Positions 46,114 to 58,068 of a stretch of 64,000 nt of DNA are shown one piece after another. The notes beneath the pieces are model-generated. The model was given only the letters and a program-made list of their open reading frames with translations, made no database searches and was not told the DNA's origin. The translations under genes were made by a program, and so were the position numbers. Positions within the stretch are counted from its first letter, which is position 1. Each line of letters opens with the position of its first letter. This DNA is from Lycium barbarum (taxonomy: Eukaryota > Streptophyta > Magnoliopsida > Solanales > Solanaceae). The DNA lies in contig NC_083341.1 in assembly GCF_019175385.1 (NCBI RefSeq), forward strand, positions 85,586,321 through 85,650,320. The letters run 5' to 3'.

Positions 46114-48486
46114 TGTTATGTCTCGTGTTTTCGCATAAGTGGAAATCGCGAAATAATTAAGACTTGTGTGTTATAAGGAAATATTTTGATGCTAGTTGAT
46201 ATGACCATGTTGGTTGTGAAATCTTTGGTGCCAAGACATCGGGGAAGGCCGAGGGTAAATTTGGAATTTCGGAAATTAGTTTTGGGAATTACAGAACGGG
46301 ACTTTTAATGACTTGGGCCAAAAATAAAATTGAACAAAATTTAGGCCCAAAGTCGATGGGGTGGCCGGCCATATGGCTAGGTCCAAGCCCATTTTTGCAA
46401 GTCATGTGTTATGCACATGACTTTAACTGGATATATATCAAGGTATTCTTTAGAAATTATCTAGAAAAATCAACACTTCAACTTTGAGCTCTAAAGAACC
46501 ACTCGGCCGAACCTAGAAGAGAAAAGAAAAAAACATTCTCCAAGCTTTGATTCTAATCCAAATATCTTGTTCTCCCCATATTTGTGATGTACTCAAGACG
46601 CTCTTCAATGGGGTACAATTAGTTTGGTGAAAGGAGCGCGTTTGCGACAAGTCGGAACTTCAAGTAAAGGTAAGAATTTTGCCCTTTTAATGTTATCGAA
46701 TTGGTATGAATATGTTAAGGATTGAGAATAGACGAGAATTTCGAAGTTTTGATGTGTGTATGGAACCGTGGGTGTGTGCATATATGGTGTTGTGGCCGTG
46801 CCTTATGTGGTTTGGAAAGGAAAGCGAATCGAATTCTATTTAGTTCGTTAGTTGCGTCGTTGTGACATTTATAATGTAAATGAATGTTTAATGAGTTGAA
46901 TTGGTGTTGGAAAATGGTTACGGATTATTATGGGAAAGTATATGATTTTGGTATATTTGTGTATATCCTTGTATAATTATTATAGTAAGCCTTTAAATGT
47001 GACTTATGGTTGTTGTTAACGAATTTGGAATGAAGCAATGCGAGTTAGTATGTTCATCGTAATTGCTGACGATTCGGATGAAATATGGAAAGTGATGAAT
47101 TTCTTGAACTTATGTATATTGTTTGGAACCTAATAGGGAGGTGTTTGAATAACCTTGAATGAGAGAATTAATACAATAATGTGGACATTAGTTTGGTATT
47201 GTGAAGTTTGAATGAAAGTTGTCAACTTATAGAAAAAGGAAGAATATTGAAGTTAGAGTGATTTGGTTATGATTTATGTTGTTTGCGATGTTTGGGTTGT
47301 TGTGTTGATGTTTATTGAGCCGAGCTAAGTCTCGGGGGTGCTATATATATAGGGGAAGTGCTGCCGAAATTTCGGTAGACAAAAAAATGAAGTTAAGGGA
47401 ATTCTTAAGCCTTAGAATCTCTAATTGGTAACTTTGACCATTTGCAGATTTTGGACGAAACGGGATTTGAGTTTGGGGTGAGCATAAGACGTTTATAAGG
47501 TATGTAAAGCTTCCCACTCCTTCGTTTGGCATGTCTTAGTATGTTAGGTTGATATCGGAACCCCCAGAGTAATTCTGCTCCTCGAAATCCGATCTATAGA
47601 ACGGCTACTATTCATTCAATCTGATTGAAGCCCTATGACCTTATTTTGGCTAGAAAGCAACCTTTCGTCCGAAACCTATGGAAATGTGATCGGGTCACTT
47701 TGAAATCTTTATGTATGAACTTATAGCCCCTAAATGTCCGTAAATTATGTTCGCCACCTCGAGTTGACCCGAGGTGGGCCCGCTATTCCCGAGATGCCTA
47801 TTTGTCCTATTGGGCTCTCTTTTTGGATAAAGTTCGATATGGAATCTTCGATTTTGAAACTTTCCTCTATGAAATATGTTTTGATCACTTTGAGATGATA
47901 AGCTATGTTTTGGAACCATACGTACCACTTTGGGAAACATTTTGTGAAATGAACTTTTGTACTAGCTAATTTCCCGATTATTTTGGTTAATAAAATGACT
48001 TATGAAATCCTCAAATTTTGAAAGGCTATTTTGATATACAAAATTGCATTGTTTACTCACGACTCCGCTCGTGCCTTATTATGACTTCGTTCACCAGTTC
48101 CCGGGCCGGTTATGATTCGTGCGCCCTATAATGATTCGGCCGTATGCTGTGTTACGGTTCCCCGAGGCCTCGCCATAGGGCCGGGTTCCGTTTGGAGTTA
48201 TGCTGTGATATGGCTGTGATGTGATACGCTCATATGTGTGTGTTCGGGGATGTACGGAGATTTGAACCTTCTGGTGTTATGCTGTGTGTGGCCTTTGCTG
48301 GTGTTTGCTGTGTGCAGGATTATTCTGGATAGTCCGAAAAACAAAGGAGACTCTGCCGAAATTTTTCTGGAAATTGTCTGAATTTGGAATATAGCCTTGT
48401 CGGCTTCTGCTATATATTTAAATACGTTTGATAGATGGGTTTGGGTGCCTAGATCGGGTCACGACCTACGGGGATGGATTGTGACA
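46114..48486 (+). repeat. Gy-H 5' LTR (2373 bp)
   Basis: Begins TGTTATGTCTCG and ends GTGACA. An inverted repeat AGTCATGTG/CACATGACT (46400-46422) lies just before TATA-like GGATATATATC (46429-46439). A donor-like AAAG|GTAAGA lies at 46669/46670. Confidence 0.94.
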
Positions 48487-48490
48487 AAAG

Positions 48491-48503
48491 TGGTATCAGA
48501 GTA
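48491..48503 (+). promoter_or_regulatory. Primer-binding site, Gy-H
   Basis: TGGTATCAGAGTA, one base different from the initiator-Met complement found in the other elements (C to T at the twelfth base). It may still prime. Confidence 0.9.
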
Positions 48504-48690
48504 GTTTGTCCTCGGAATGTCTACAGGCCGTGTCTCGTAGAGTCTTGTTTATCGATGTGTCGTGCACTACATCTATAAACAGGAGGCTACAGGGCATTTA
48601 GGGTGTTACTTTTCGTTGGAATCTTAGATCGTGCGATAGAGCTGTGCTATTAGGACGATTCTGATCTGACCCGTTATTGTGTTTGCAGTG

Positions 48691-50091
48691 ATGCCTCCGA
48701 AGAAGGCAGCGGCGGCCCAGAAGGGCAAGGCGAGGATGGGAGAGACTAGTCAGGCACAGCGAGCTACCCGGGCTCGTGTTTATGATTTGCCTGAGGTTGT
48801 GCCTCATTCTGAGGGGTCCGCTACACCACCATTGGTACAGCCTGGAGCAGGTCCTTCAGCAGCTCCAGAGGCCCGAGTACCCGCTCCCGAGACTCCAGCT
48901 CCTCAGCCAGGGGCGGAGGACAGGACCCTGAGGGAGGCTGTACAGTTGCTGACCACATTGGTAGCGGGGCAGGCTCGCAGACGCGGGCGGAGGGACGATG
49001 ATGATGATGACAGGCGTGACAGCCTGCGGGTTCGAGAGTTCTTATTATGTGGCCCTCCAGAGTTTTTCGGGTCTAAGCCCGATGAGGACCCCCATGACTT
49101 TATTCGGGGGATGCGGCGCTCACTAGACTTGGTCAGGGCTTCAGAGACCGAGTCGGTCGAGTTGGCCTCGCATAGACTTCGGGATGTTGCTGCTCACTGC
49201 TATGAGACCTGGGAGCTATCTAGGGGCGAGGGTGCTCCTCCAGTTACTTAGGACGAGTTTGTGACTGCTTTCACCCGCCATTTTTTGCCCCCAGAGTTGC
49301 GACGGGCGCGGGCTGATCGATTTTTACATCTGCAGCAGAGGGGTCGGAGCGTTCGTGAGTATAATCTGGAGTTTGATTCCCTGGCCCGGTATGCACCTGC
49401 CGTAGTAGCAGATATGTCCGATCGGATGTACAAATATGTTATGGGGTTGGATCGCTATTTGATCGACGGCTGTATGGCAGTGTCATTGCAGACAGATATG
49501 GATATTGCCCGACTTCAGGCTTACGCGCTGGGTATGGAGGACCGTCACAGGTCTGATTATTCTAGCAGAGATCGGGATAGGAGGCCGCCCAAGAGGGCTA
49601 GGTCCGCGGGATATTCTGGAGATTCTCGAGGCGGACAGCCTCAGCAGCAGCAGACAGGCAGACAGCTTCCTCCGTCCGGCCGGAGTACTCAGTCTTGCGG
49701 CAGGAGGTTTGATAGTGCAGGACCGTCTGGGGCCGGTCAGGGCTCCAGGGCGGCAGGTTCACAGGGGTCTAGAGGCCCCAGCCAGGCCAGACCACCCAGA
49801 CCCCGTTGTTCTCATTGCGGGAAGTCTCATCCTGGGGAGTGCTATCGAGCTACTGGAGCTTGTTTTTCGTGCGGTGGTCAGGGCCATTTTATGCGAGATT
49901 GTCCGTTAGCTAGCGGTTCTGGTAGTGTGGCTCAGCCGACAGGGTCAGCCGCCGGTTCATCATCTGCTCCATCTGTTGCACGCCCTGCAGGGCGAGGTGC
50001 GCCGACACCAGCGGGACTCGGTCGAGGCCGCGGTGGTGTTTCAGGTTCTAGCGGTCCCTCGAACTGCATATACGCATTGGCCAGCCGCTAG
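48691..50091 (+). pseudogene. Gy-H gag, two in-frame stops
   Basis: I choose the ATG at 48691 (MPPKKAAAAQKG) because it aligns with MPPKGKA in Gy-C; an in-frame ATG at 48679 would lie before the acceptor-like GTTTGCAG (48681-48688). The capsid-like block reads LCGPPEFFGSKPDEDPHDF. Stops are at 49249 (TAG at a Trp of relatives) and 50089 (TAG at a Gln). The basic linker is followed by two zinc knuckles: CSHCGKSHPGEC (CX2CX3HX3C) and CFSCGGQGHFMRDC, both with all ligands. The frame continues directly into protease. The Asp-rich RDDDDDDR run near residue 105 is unusual for a nucleic-acid-binding protein. Confidence 0.92.
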
Positions 50092-53000
50092 GATCAGGAG
50101 GCTTCGCCGAATGTCGTCACAGGTACACTACTGATTTTCTCCAGATCTGTATATGCCCTGATTGATCCTGGTTCTACCTTATCATATATTTCCCCGCTTG
50201 TTGCTAGTAAAATTGGGATAGTGTCTGAGCCTATAGAGCCATTTGAGGTAGCTACGCCGGTTGGGGACTTTGTTATAGCGAGGCAGGTCTATAGGGATTG
50301 TTCGGTGACTATTTATGATCGTTGCACTAAAGCTGATTTGATAGAGTTAGACATGCTTGAGTTTGATGTCATTATGGGTATGGACTGGTTGTCTTCCTGT
50401 TATGCTAATGTTGACTGCCAGAAAAAGGTAGTCCGTTTTCAGTTTCCAGGGGAACCAGTTATAGAGTGGTTCGGATCTACAGCATCGCCGAGGGGTAAGT
50501 TTATTTCATACCTCAAGGCTAAGAAGATGATCCAGAAGGGTTATATCTATCATTTGGTTCGTGTGCACGATACTGCAGCTGAGACACCTACCCTTCAGTC
50601 TGTTCCGGTCGTTAATGAATTCCCAGATGTATTTCCTGACGAGTTTCCTGGCCTTCCGCCTGAGCGGGAGATTGATTTTACTATAGAGTTGATGCCGGAT
50701 ACGCAGCCTATATCTATTCCTCCGTACAGAATGGCACCGGCTGAATTGAAGGAGTTGAAGGAGCAGCTGAAAGATTTGTTAGATAAAGGCTTTATTAGAC
50801 CCAGCACATCACCCTGGGGAGCGCCGATATTATTTGTGAGAAAGAAAGATGGGTCACTGCGGATGTGTATTGACTATCGGCAACTGAATAAGGTGACAAT
50901 AAAGAATAAATATCCCCTCCCCCGGATTGATGATTTGTTTGATGAGTTGCAGGGTGCTAAATATTTTTCGAAGATAGATCTGCGCTCAGGTTATCATCAG
51001 GTGCGAGTGCGAGAATCAGATATCCCGAAGACTGCTTTCAAGACCCGGTACGGGCATTATGAATTCAGAGTTATGTCTTTCGGGTTGACTAATGCTCCAG
51101 CGGTATTTATGGATCTCATGAATCGGGTATTTCGGCCTTTCTTGGATATGTTTGTTATTGTGTTCATTGACGATATTCTGATTTACTCGCGATCAGCCGA
51201 GGAGCATTCGGATCAGTTGAGGACGGTACTTGGTATTCTCCGTCAACAGAAATTGTGTGCTAAGTTCTCCAAATGTGAATTCTGGTTAACTTCTGTGGCA
51301 TTCTTGGGCCATATTGTCGACGCAGACGGTATTCGGGTCGATACGCAGAAGATTGAGGCTGTACAGGATTGGCCCAGGCCTACTACACCGACAGAGGTGC
51401 GCAGTTTTCTGGGATTAGCCGGGTATTATCGCAGCTTCTTGGAGAATTTTTCTTCTATTGCAGCACCACTGACGAAGCTTACTCAGAAAGCAACGAAATT
51501 TCTGTAGACCGATGCCTCCGAGCGCAGCTTCCAGATGTTGAAAGAAAAGTTAGTTTCAGCACCATTTTTGACTCTTCCAGAGGGATCAGATGGGTATGTT
51601 GTCTATTGTGACGCCTCTGGTATTGGGATAGGTTTTGTGTTGATGCAGCACGGTCGAGTCATAGCCTAAGCTTCCCGGCAGCTCAGATCGCACGAGAAGA
51701 ATTATCCCACTCATGATCTTGAGTTGGCCGCAGTGATTCATGCTTTGAAGATTTGGCGGCATTATTTATATGGGGTCCATGTCGATATTTATACGGACCA
51801 TAAGAGTCTCCAGTATATATTTAAGCAGAAAGAATTGAATTTGCGGCAGAGAAGATGGCTTGAGTTACTGAAGGATTATGATGTTGATATTCTGTACCAT
51901 CCTAGGAAAGCCAATGTGGTAGCGGATGCACTTAGCCGCAAGTCTATGGGCAGCTTGGCTGATGTACCATCTGGTAAGAAAGATTTGGTTCGTGATATTC
52001 ATCAGCTGGCCAGCCTTGGAGTTCGTTTGGCAGATTCTGGAGATTCTGGGATTTCTGTTCGTGCAGTTGCTGAATCATCTATTATAGCAGAGGTAAAGCA
52101 GCGTCAGTTCGAAGATCCTATTCTGGTTCAGTACAGAGATGTGGCCCTTAATAAAGACAAGACTCTGTTTGAAATTTCACCTGAGGGGGTATTATTATAT
52201 GAAGGCTGATTCTGTGTTCCGGATGTTGCAGGCTTACGACGACAAATCATGGGCGAGGCGCATAATGCACGGTATTCTGTTCATCCTGGTTCCACTAAAA
52301 TGAATCATGATCTCAGGTGTTTGTATTGGTGGGATGGTATGAAGAAAGATATTGCCGAGTTCGTTAGTCAGTGCCCGAATTGTCAGCAAGTTAAAATTGA
52401 ACACCAGACGCCCGGTGGGTTATTACAGGAGATGGAAATTCCAGCCTGGAAATGGGAGATGATTAATATGGATTTCGTTGGTTACCGCGCACTCCACGCA
52501 GGTATGATTCTATTTGGGTTATTGTTGACAGATTGACGAAATCAGCCCACTTTCTCCCAGTCCGGACTACTTATTCGGCTGAGGATTATGCTAGATTATA
52601 TATGAGAGAGATAGTCAGACTTCACGTAGTCCCTGTGTCTATTATTACTGACCGAGGTGCCCAGTTTACGGCAAATTTCTGGAGGTCATTTCAGGAGGGA
52701 TTAGGGACTCAGGTGAGCCTCAGTACAACTTTTCATCCTCAGTCCGACGGGCAGGCTGAGAGCACTATTCAGACGCTGGAGGATATGTTACGGGCCTGCG
52801 TTATTGATTTCAGGGGCAGCTGGGATGATCATTTGCCGCTTATTGAGTTTGCCTATAATAACACTTATCACTCCAGCATTCAGATGGCTCCCTACGAGGC
52901 TCTTTATGGCAGGAAATGCAGATCTCCTATTGGCTGGTTTGACGTGGGCGAGACTAAGCTGATTGGGCCAGATGTGATCCAGGAGGCTGTAGATAAGGTA

Positions 53001-53522
53001 AAGCTTATTCGGGAACGATTATTGGCTACTCAGAGACGACGTCGACCGTTAGAGTTCCAGATTGGCGACTGGGTATTCCTGAAGGTGTCGCCCATGAAGG
53101 GTGTCATGAGATTCGGTAGAAAGGGTAAGTTGAGCCCCCGGTACATTGGGTCGTATCAGATCGTTCGAAAGATAGGCGAGGTCGCCTACGAGCTAGATTT
53201 ACCATCCGACTTGGAGGCCGTACACCCGGTGTTTCATGTCTCTATGTTGCGGAAATGTATTGGTGATCCTTCTAGGATATTTCCAGTGGATGACATTCAG
53301 GTAACAGAGCAGTTGTCTTATGATGAGCGGCCTGTATCTATTCTGGATCGACAGGTGAGGAGACTACGCACTAAAGAAGTGCCCTCTGTTAAAGTCCTGT
53401 GGCGCAACAACAATCGGGAGGAGATGACTTGGGAAGCGGAGGACGAGATGAAGAAGAAATACCCCCATTTGTTCCCGACGTCCACAGGTAATCTAAACCT
53501 TTCAGTTTGTTGTGTTGATTGA
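50092..53522 (+). pseudogene. Gy-H pol: PR, RT, RNase H, IN, chromodomain
   Basis: Protease has IDPGS (Asp codon 50164). RT is intact through FIDD (Asp pair at 51169-51174) and FGLTNAP. Stops follow at 51505, 51667 and 52207. RNase H keeps YCDAS near 51610. Integrase keeps the HHCC finger (HNARY, HPGST, CPNC; 52260-52385). A one-base loss near 52480, just after MDFVG, shifts the frame, which reopens at 52533 and runs to the end. TDRGAQ and GQAEST keep two catalytic acids. An in-frame gap of about nine residues near 53037 removes [13 protein letters not shown] sequence found in relatives. The chromodomain with EEMTWE ends near 53475. Stops at 49249-52207 look like single transitions, except 51667. 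Confidence 0.93.
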
Positions 53523-53596
53523 TAAAATGAATTACGTATGTCATTGTTAAAAAAGGGACACCCCGCCATGATCATAAGACTTTATAAGATTAATTT

Positions 53597-53633
53597 AACA
53601 TTCGGGGACGAATGTTCTTAAGGGGGGGGAGAA
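53597..53633 (+). promoter_or_regulatory. Stem-loop plus polypurine tract, Gy-H
   Basis: Arms AACATTCG (53597-53604) and CGAATGTT (53609-53616) flank loop GGGA. The purine tract AAGGGGGGGGAGAA (53620-53633) ends at the LTR. Confidence 0.87.
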
Positions 53634-56013
53634 TGTTATGTCCCGTGTTTTCGCATAATTGGAAATCGCGAAATAATTAAGACTTGTGTGTTATAAGGAA
53701 ATATTTTGATTCTAGTTGATATGACCATGTTGGTTATGAAATCTTTGGTGCCAAGACATCGGGGAAGGGCGAGGGTAAATTTGGAATTTTGAAAATTATT
53801 TTCGGGAATTACAGAACGGGACTTTTAATGACTTGGGCCAAAAATAAAATTGAACAAAATTTAGGCCCAAAGTCTATGGGGTGGCCGGCCATATGGCTAG
53901 GTCCAAGCCCATTTTTGCAAGTCATGTGTTATGCACATGACTTTAATTGGATATATATCAAGGTATTCTTTAGAAATTATCTAGAAAAATCAACACTTCA
54001 ACTTTGAGCTCTAAAGAACCACTCGGCCGAACCTAGAAGAGAAAAGAAAAAAAAAATTCTCCAAGCTTTGATTCTAATCCAAATATCTTGTTCTCCCCAT
54101 ATTTGTGATGTACTCAAGACGCTCTTCAACGGGGTACAATTAGTTTGGTGAAAGGAGCGCGTTTGCGACAAGTCGGAACTTCAAATAAAGGTAAGAATTT
54201 TGCCCTTTTAATGTTATGGAATTGGTATGAATATGTTAAGGATTGAGAATAGACGAGAATTTCGTAGTTTTGATGTGTGTATGGAACCGTGGGTGTGTGC
54301 ATATATGGTGTTGTGGCCGTGCCTTATGTGGTTTGTAAAGGAAGGCGAATCGAATTCTATTTAGTTCATTAGTTGCGTCGTTGTGACATTTATAATGTAA
54401 ATGAATGTTTAATGAGTTGAATTGGTGTTGGAAAATGGTTACGGATTATTATGGGAAAGTATATGATTTTGGTATATTTGTGTATATCCTTGTATAATTA
54501 TGATAGTAAGCCTTTAAATGTGACTTATGGTTGTTGTGAACGAATTTGGAATGAAGCAATGCGAGTTAGTATGTTCATCGTAATTGCTGACGATTCGGAT
54601 GAAATATGGAAAGTGATGAATTTCTTGAACTTATGTATATTGTTTGGAACCTAATTGGGAGGTGTTAGAATAACCTTGAATGAGAGAATTAATACAATAA
54701 TGTGGACATTAGTTTGGTATTGTGAAGTTTGAATGAAAGTTGTCAACTTATAGAAAAAGGAAGAATATTGAAGTTAGAGTGATTTGGTTATGATTTATGT
54801 TGTTTGCGATGTTTGGGTTGTTGTGTTGATGTTTATTGAGCCGAGCTAAGTCTCGGGGGTGCTATATATATAGGGGAAGTGCTGCCGAAATTTCGGTAGA
54901 CAAAAAAATGAAGTTAAGGGAATTCTTAAGCCTTAGAATCTCTAATTGGTAACTTTGACCATTTGCAGATTTTGGACGAAACGGGATTTGAGTTTGGGGT
55001 GAGCATAAGACGTTTATAAGGTATGTAAAGCTTCGCACTCCTTCGTTTGGCATGTCTTAGTATGTTAGGTTGATATCGGAACCCCCGGAGTAATTCTGCT
55101 CCTCGAAATCCAATCTATAGAACGGCTACTATTCATTCAATCTGATTGAAGCCCTATGACCTTATTTTGGCTAGAAAGCAACCTTTGGTCCGAAACCTAT
55201 TGAAATGTGATCGGGTCACTTTGAAATCTTTATGTATGAACTTATAGCCCCTAAATGTCCGTAAATTATGTTCGCCACCTCGAGTTGACCCGAGGTGGGC
55301 CCGCTATTCCCGAGATGCCTATTTGTCCTATTGGGCTCTCTTTTTGGATAAAGTTCGATATGGAATCTTCGATTTTGAAAATTTCCTCTATGAAATATGT
55401 TTTGATCACTTTGAGATGATAAGCTATGTTTTGGAACCATACGTACCACTTTGGGAAACATTTTGTGAAATGAACTTTTGTACTAGCTAATTTCCCGACT
55501 ATTTTGGTTAATAAAATGACTTATGAAATCCTCAAACTTTGAAAGGCTATTTTGATATACAAAATTGCATTGTTTACTCACGACTCCGCTCGTGCCTTAT
55601 TATGACTTCGTTCACCGGTTCCCGGGCCGGTTATGATTCGTGCGCCCTATGATGATTCGGCCGTATGCTGTGTTACGGTTCCCCGAGGCCTCGCCATAGG
55701 GCCGGGTTCCGTTTGGAGTTATGCTGTGATACGGCTGTGATGTGATACGCTCATATGTGTGTGTTCGGGGATGTACGGAGATTTGAACCTTCTGGTGTTA
55801 TGCTGTGTGTGGCCTTTGCTGGTGTTTGCTGTGTGCAGGATTATTCTGGATAGTCCGAAAAACAAAGGAGACTCTGCCGAAATTTTTCTGGAAATTGTCT
55901 GAATTTGGAATATAGCCTTGTCGGCTTCTGCTATATATTTGAATATGTTTGATAGATGGGTTTGGGTGCCCAGATCGGGCACTAGTCACGGCCTACGGGG
56001 ATGGGTCGTGACA
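53634..56013 (+). repeat. Gy-H 3' LTR (2380 bp)
   Basis: Begins TGTTATGTCCCG and ends GTCGTGACA. Collinear with the 5' LTR, with scattered substitutions and a few one- to several-base gaps. Confidence 0.95.
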
Positions 56014-56018
56014 CATAT
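56014..56018. other. Target-site duplication CATAT of Gy-H, right copy
   Basis: Identical to 46109-46113; Gy-G LTR sequence resumes directly after it with GGATCTGACTG. Confidence 0.95.
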
Positions 56019-57863
56019 GGATCTGACTGATAACCATAAATGAAGTACTGCATGCTATCTTACTCATACTCATCATCATAACATGTATGCATCATATGCA
56101 AGCTGCCCGTCGATGTCAGAACGGTGTGATAATCAATAATATTAGCCCGCGTCCAGGCCTCCCGCGTCCGGGGTACCATCTCATGCTGCCCACTAGTGGT
56201 GTCTGCCCACGCCCGTAGGTCGTGGTGTATCCGTATCGCCGCCCGCCGAAGCGGTGTCTGCCCGGCCAACTAGGCCCAGTGTGAAATGCTCATGACATGC
56301 TCAATGTAAATGCTCATAGTAATATGCTTATCATAAAATACTTATCTTATCATAATGCGTATATTTGACTCATGATCAACTTTACTCTATCGGGGTGACG
56401 TAAGGTCGTGATCCCCCGATTACATTATGGAACCGTCATGGACATTCTGTCTCACCTTGAAAGGACTAGTACATAAGGTGAGTGTAGACAAGGAATAACA
56501 TCATCATCATTCTAGTGTCATCATATCGTATAACTTATCTCATATAGACATTCATAAGTATAAGCTTTTAACTTCTTAGAATGCAAGAACTCATGAAAGG
56601 AATAGGGATTCAAGTTAAAGGATTCATGACATTAGAAAGAAGGACTAGCCTCACATACCTTGGTCGTTTAGCTAAGATATAGCTCACTTGTCCTCCGTCG
56701 ATATCACGTCGTTACCTTCATAAGAGAATTCGTTTCAACATTACTAACTGACTATAAGAACGTGCCGCTAATTCTACGAGAAGTCGGACAACGCTTCCTT
56801 CGCTCATACTACTTTTCTCACGTTCTATATCAACTCCCAATATTCATAATATTATTCGCAATATCATGATCGACAATCGTCATTTACGTACATTTGCAAA
56901 AATCCACCGTTTTCCTCCAATTTTCCCTTATATCTACATCTAGCTCATCCTTGCATTTTCATGCATTTAATGCTTGTTTCATGATATAAACATCATTTAT
57001 AACGTATTAGTACTCACAACACTTCAATATTCATAGTCCAATTCCACTATCATTCATTTATGTCACTATTCACTCAATAATGACCCATTTCTATGTTCTT
57101 CTACATTTCAAGTGTCTAAGCTTTCCAACACTTCAAACAACATGGAATAATCATGAAACTTACCTTGGATGATGGTTGAGCAATCCTTAAGTTGAAATAC
57201 TTCACTTAGCCAAAACCCTAGTCCCACCTTCTTGGGGATTTGTTCACTTAGATGACCCTTTATGGAGTTCTTACCCTTGATTCCATGAAATTAGTGTTGT
57301 TGGTCTTGATATTCCCGTTAATTCTCTTGAATTCTTGTGGAGGAATTATTTGGAGAGTTCTAGAATGTCTCTTGAGGTGTATGGATGAAAATGAAGTGAA
57401 ATGAGGCTTAAGTCCCTTTTAAAAATCACAAAATCTGATTTTTAATGAATTCTTGTCGGGGTGAAAAGTGGTCGTAAACCTCCATACACGGACCGTCCAC
57501 TGTGGGCGTTTTTAAGCATTCCAAAAATAGAAAGTTTGGCTGGTGGACATGGAATTTTACGACCTGGTTTACGGTCCGTAAACCAGTTTACGGGCCGTAA
57601 ACGGGGTCGTATTTAACCATATTCAACATTTACAGAAAGTTGAGATTTTTGACAAGCTGGAGGATGACTGCACTATACGGTCCGTAAATCACTTTACGGG
57701 CCGTATAGTGCCATATACGACCACTGTGCTGAAAATTTTTTCGCGACTTTCTTATTTCCAAAAATTCTTAATTAGCCATTCCCGACTTAATAAAACATCA
57801 TTCACTCAATTTTTCATCATTCCACTCATCATACAAGTACGGCCAAATTTCCGAGGTGTAACA
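56019..57863 (-). repeat. Gy-G 3' LTR, proximal part
   Basis: Contains the LTR start (complement of TGTTACACC) at 57863. It has a palindrome array of the ACGGNCCGT type (57475-57720), with a 23-bp palindrome at 57564-57586, and a donor-like CCAAG|GTAAGT on the minus strand at 57164/57163. It resembles Gy-C LTRs throughout but is clearly diverged. Confidence 0.93.
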
Positions 57864-57900
57864 TTCTTCCCCCCTTTTGGAACATTCGTCCTCGAATGTT
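57864..57900 (-). promoter_or_regulatory. Polypurine tract and stem-loop, Gy-G
   Basis: On the minus strand, arms AACATTCG/CGAATGTT (57900-57881) with loop AGGA are followed by AAAAGGGGGGAAGAA (57878-57864), which abuts the LTR. Confidence 0.87.
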
Positions 57901-58068
57901 CGACACTCGGGGATTCTGGAAAAGTTTTGCCAGAGTTTCCTTTGTGATTTGGATACTACGTTTCCATTACAACAACCCACAATATCTTCGCCTCACAGTG
58001 CTATATCACAACATCAACACTTTTATGGCCACACACTACCAAAAACATAAAATTAAAACATACATACC

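Larger units (their letters stand above)
46114..56013 (+). mobile_element. Gy-H: full-length chromovirus inserted in Gy-G 3' LTR (9900 bp)
   Basis: Complete structure: 5' LTR 46114-48486, primer site, gag-pol in one frame, stem-loop and polypurine tract, 3' LTR 53634-56013, with CATAT duplication. The LTRs differ at only a few percent of the positions compared by eye, so insertion is fairly recent, and later than Gy-G. Its proteins resemble Gy-C and Gy-G, but its LTR is unrelated to theirs over most of its length. Five stops and one frameshift inactivate gag-pol. Confidence 0.95.

Noticed and set aside
49261..50091. Gy-H gag second half as a separate gene with its own start
   Set aside because: It is in phase with the upstream part across a TAG at a conserved Trp position, and homologues are continuous there.
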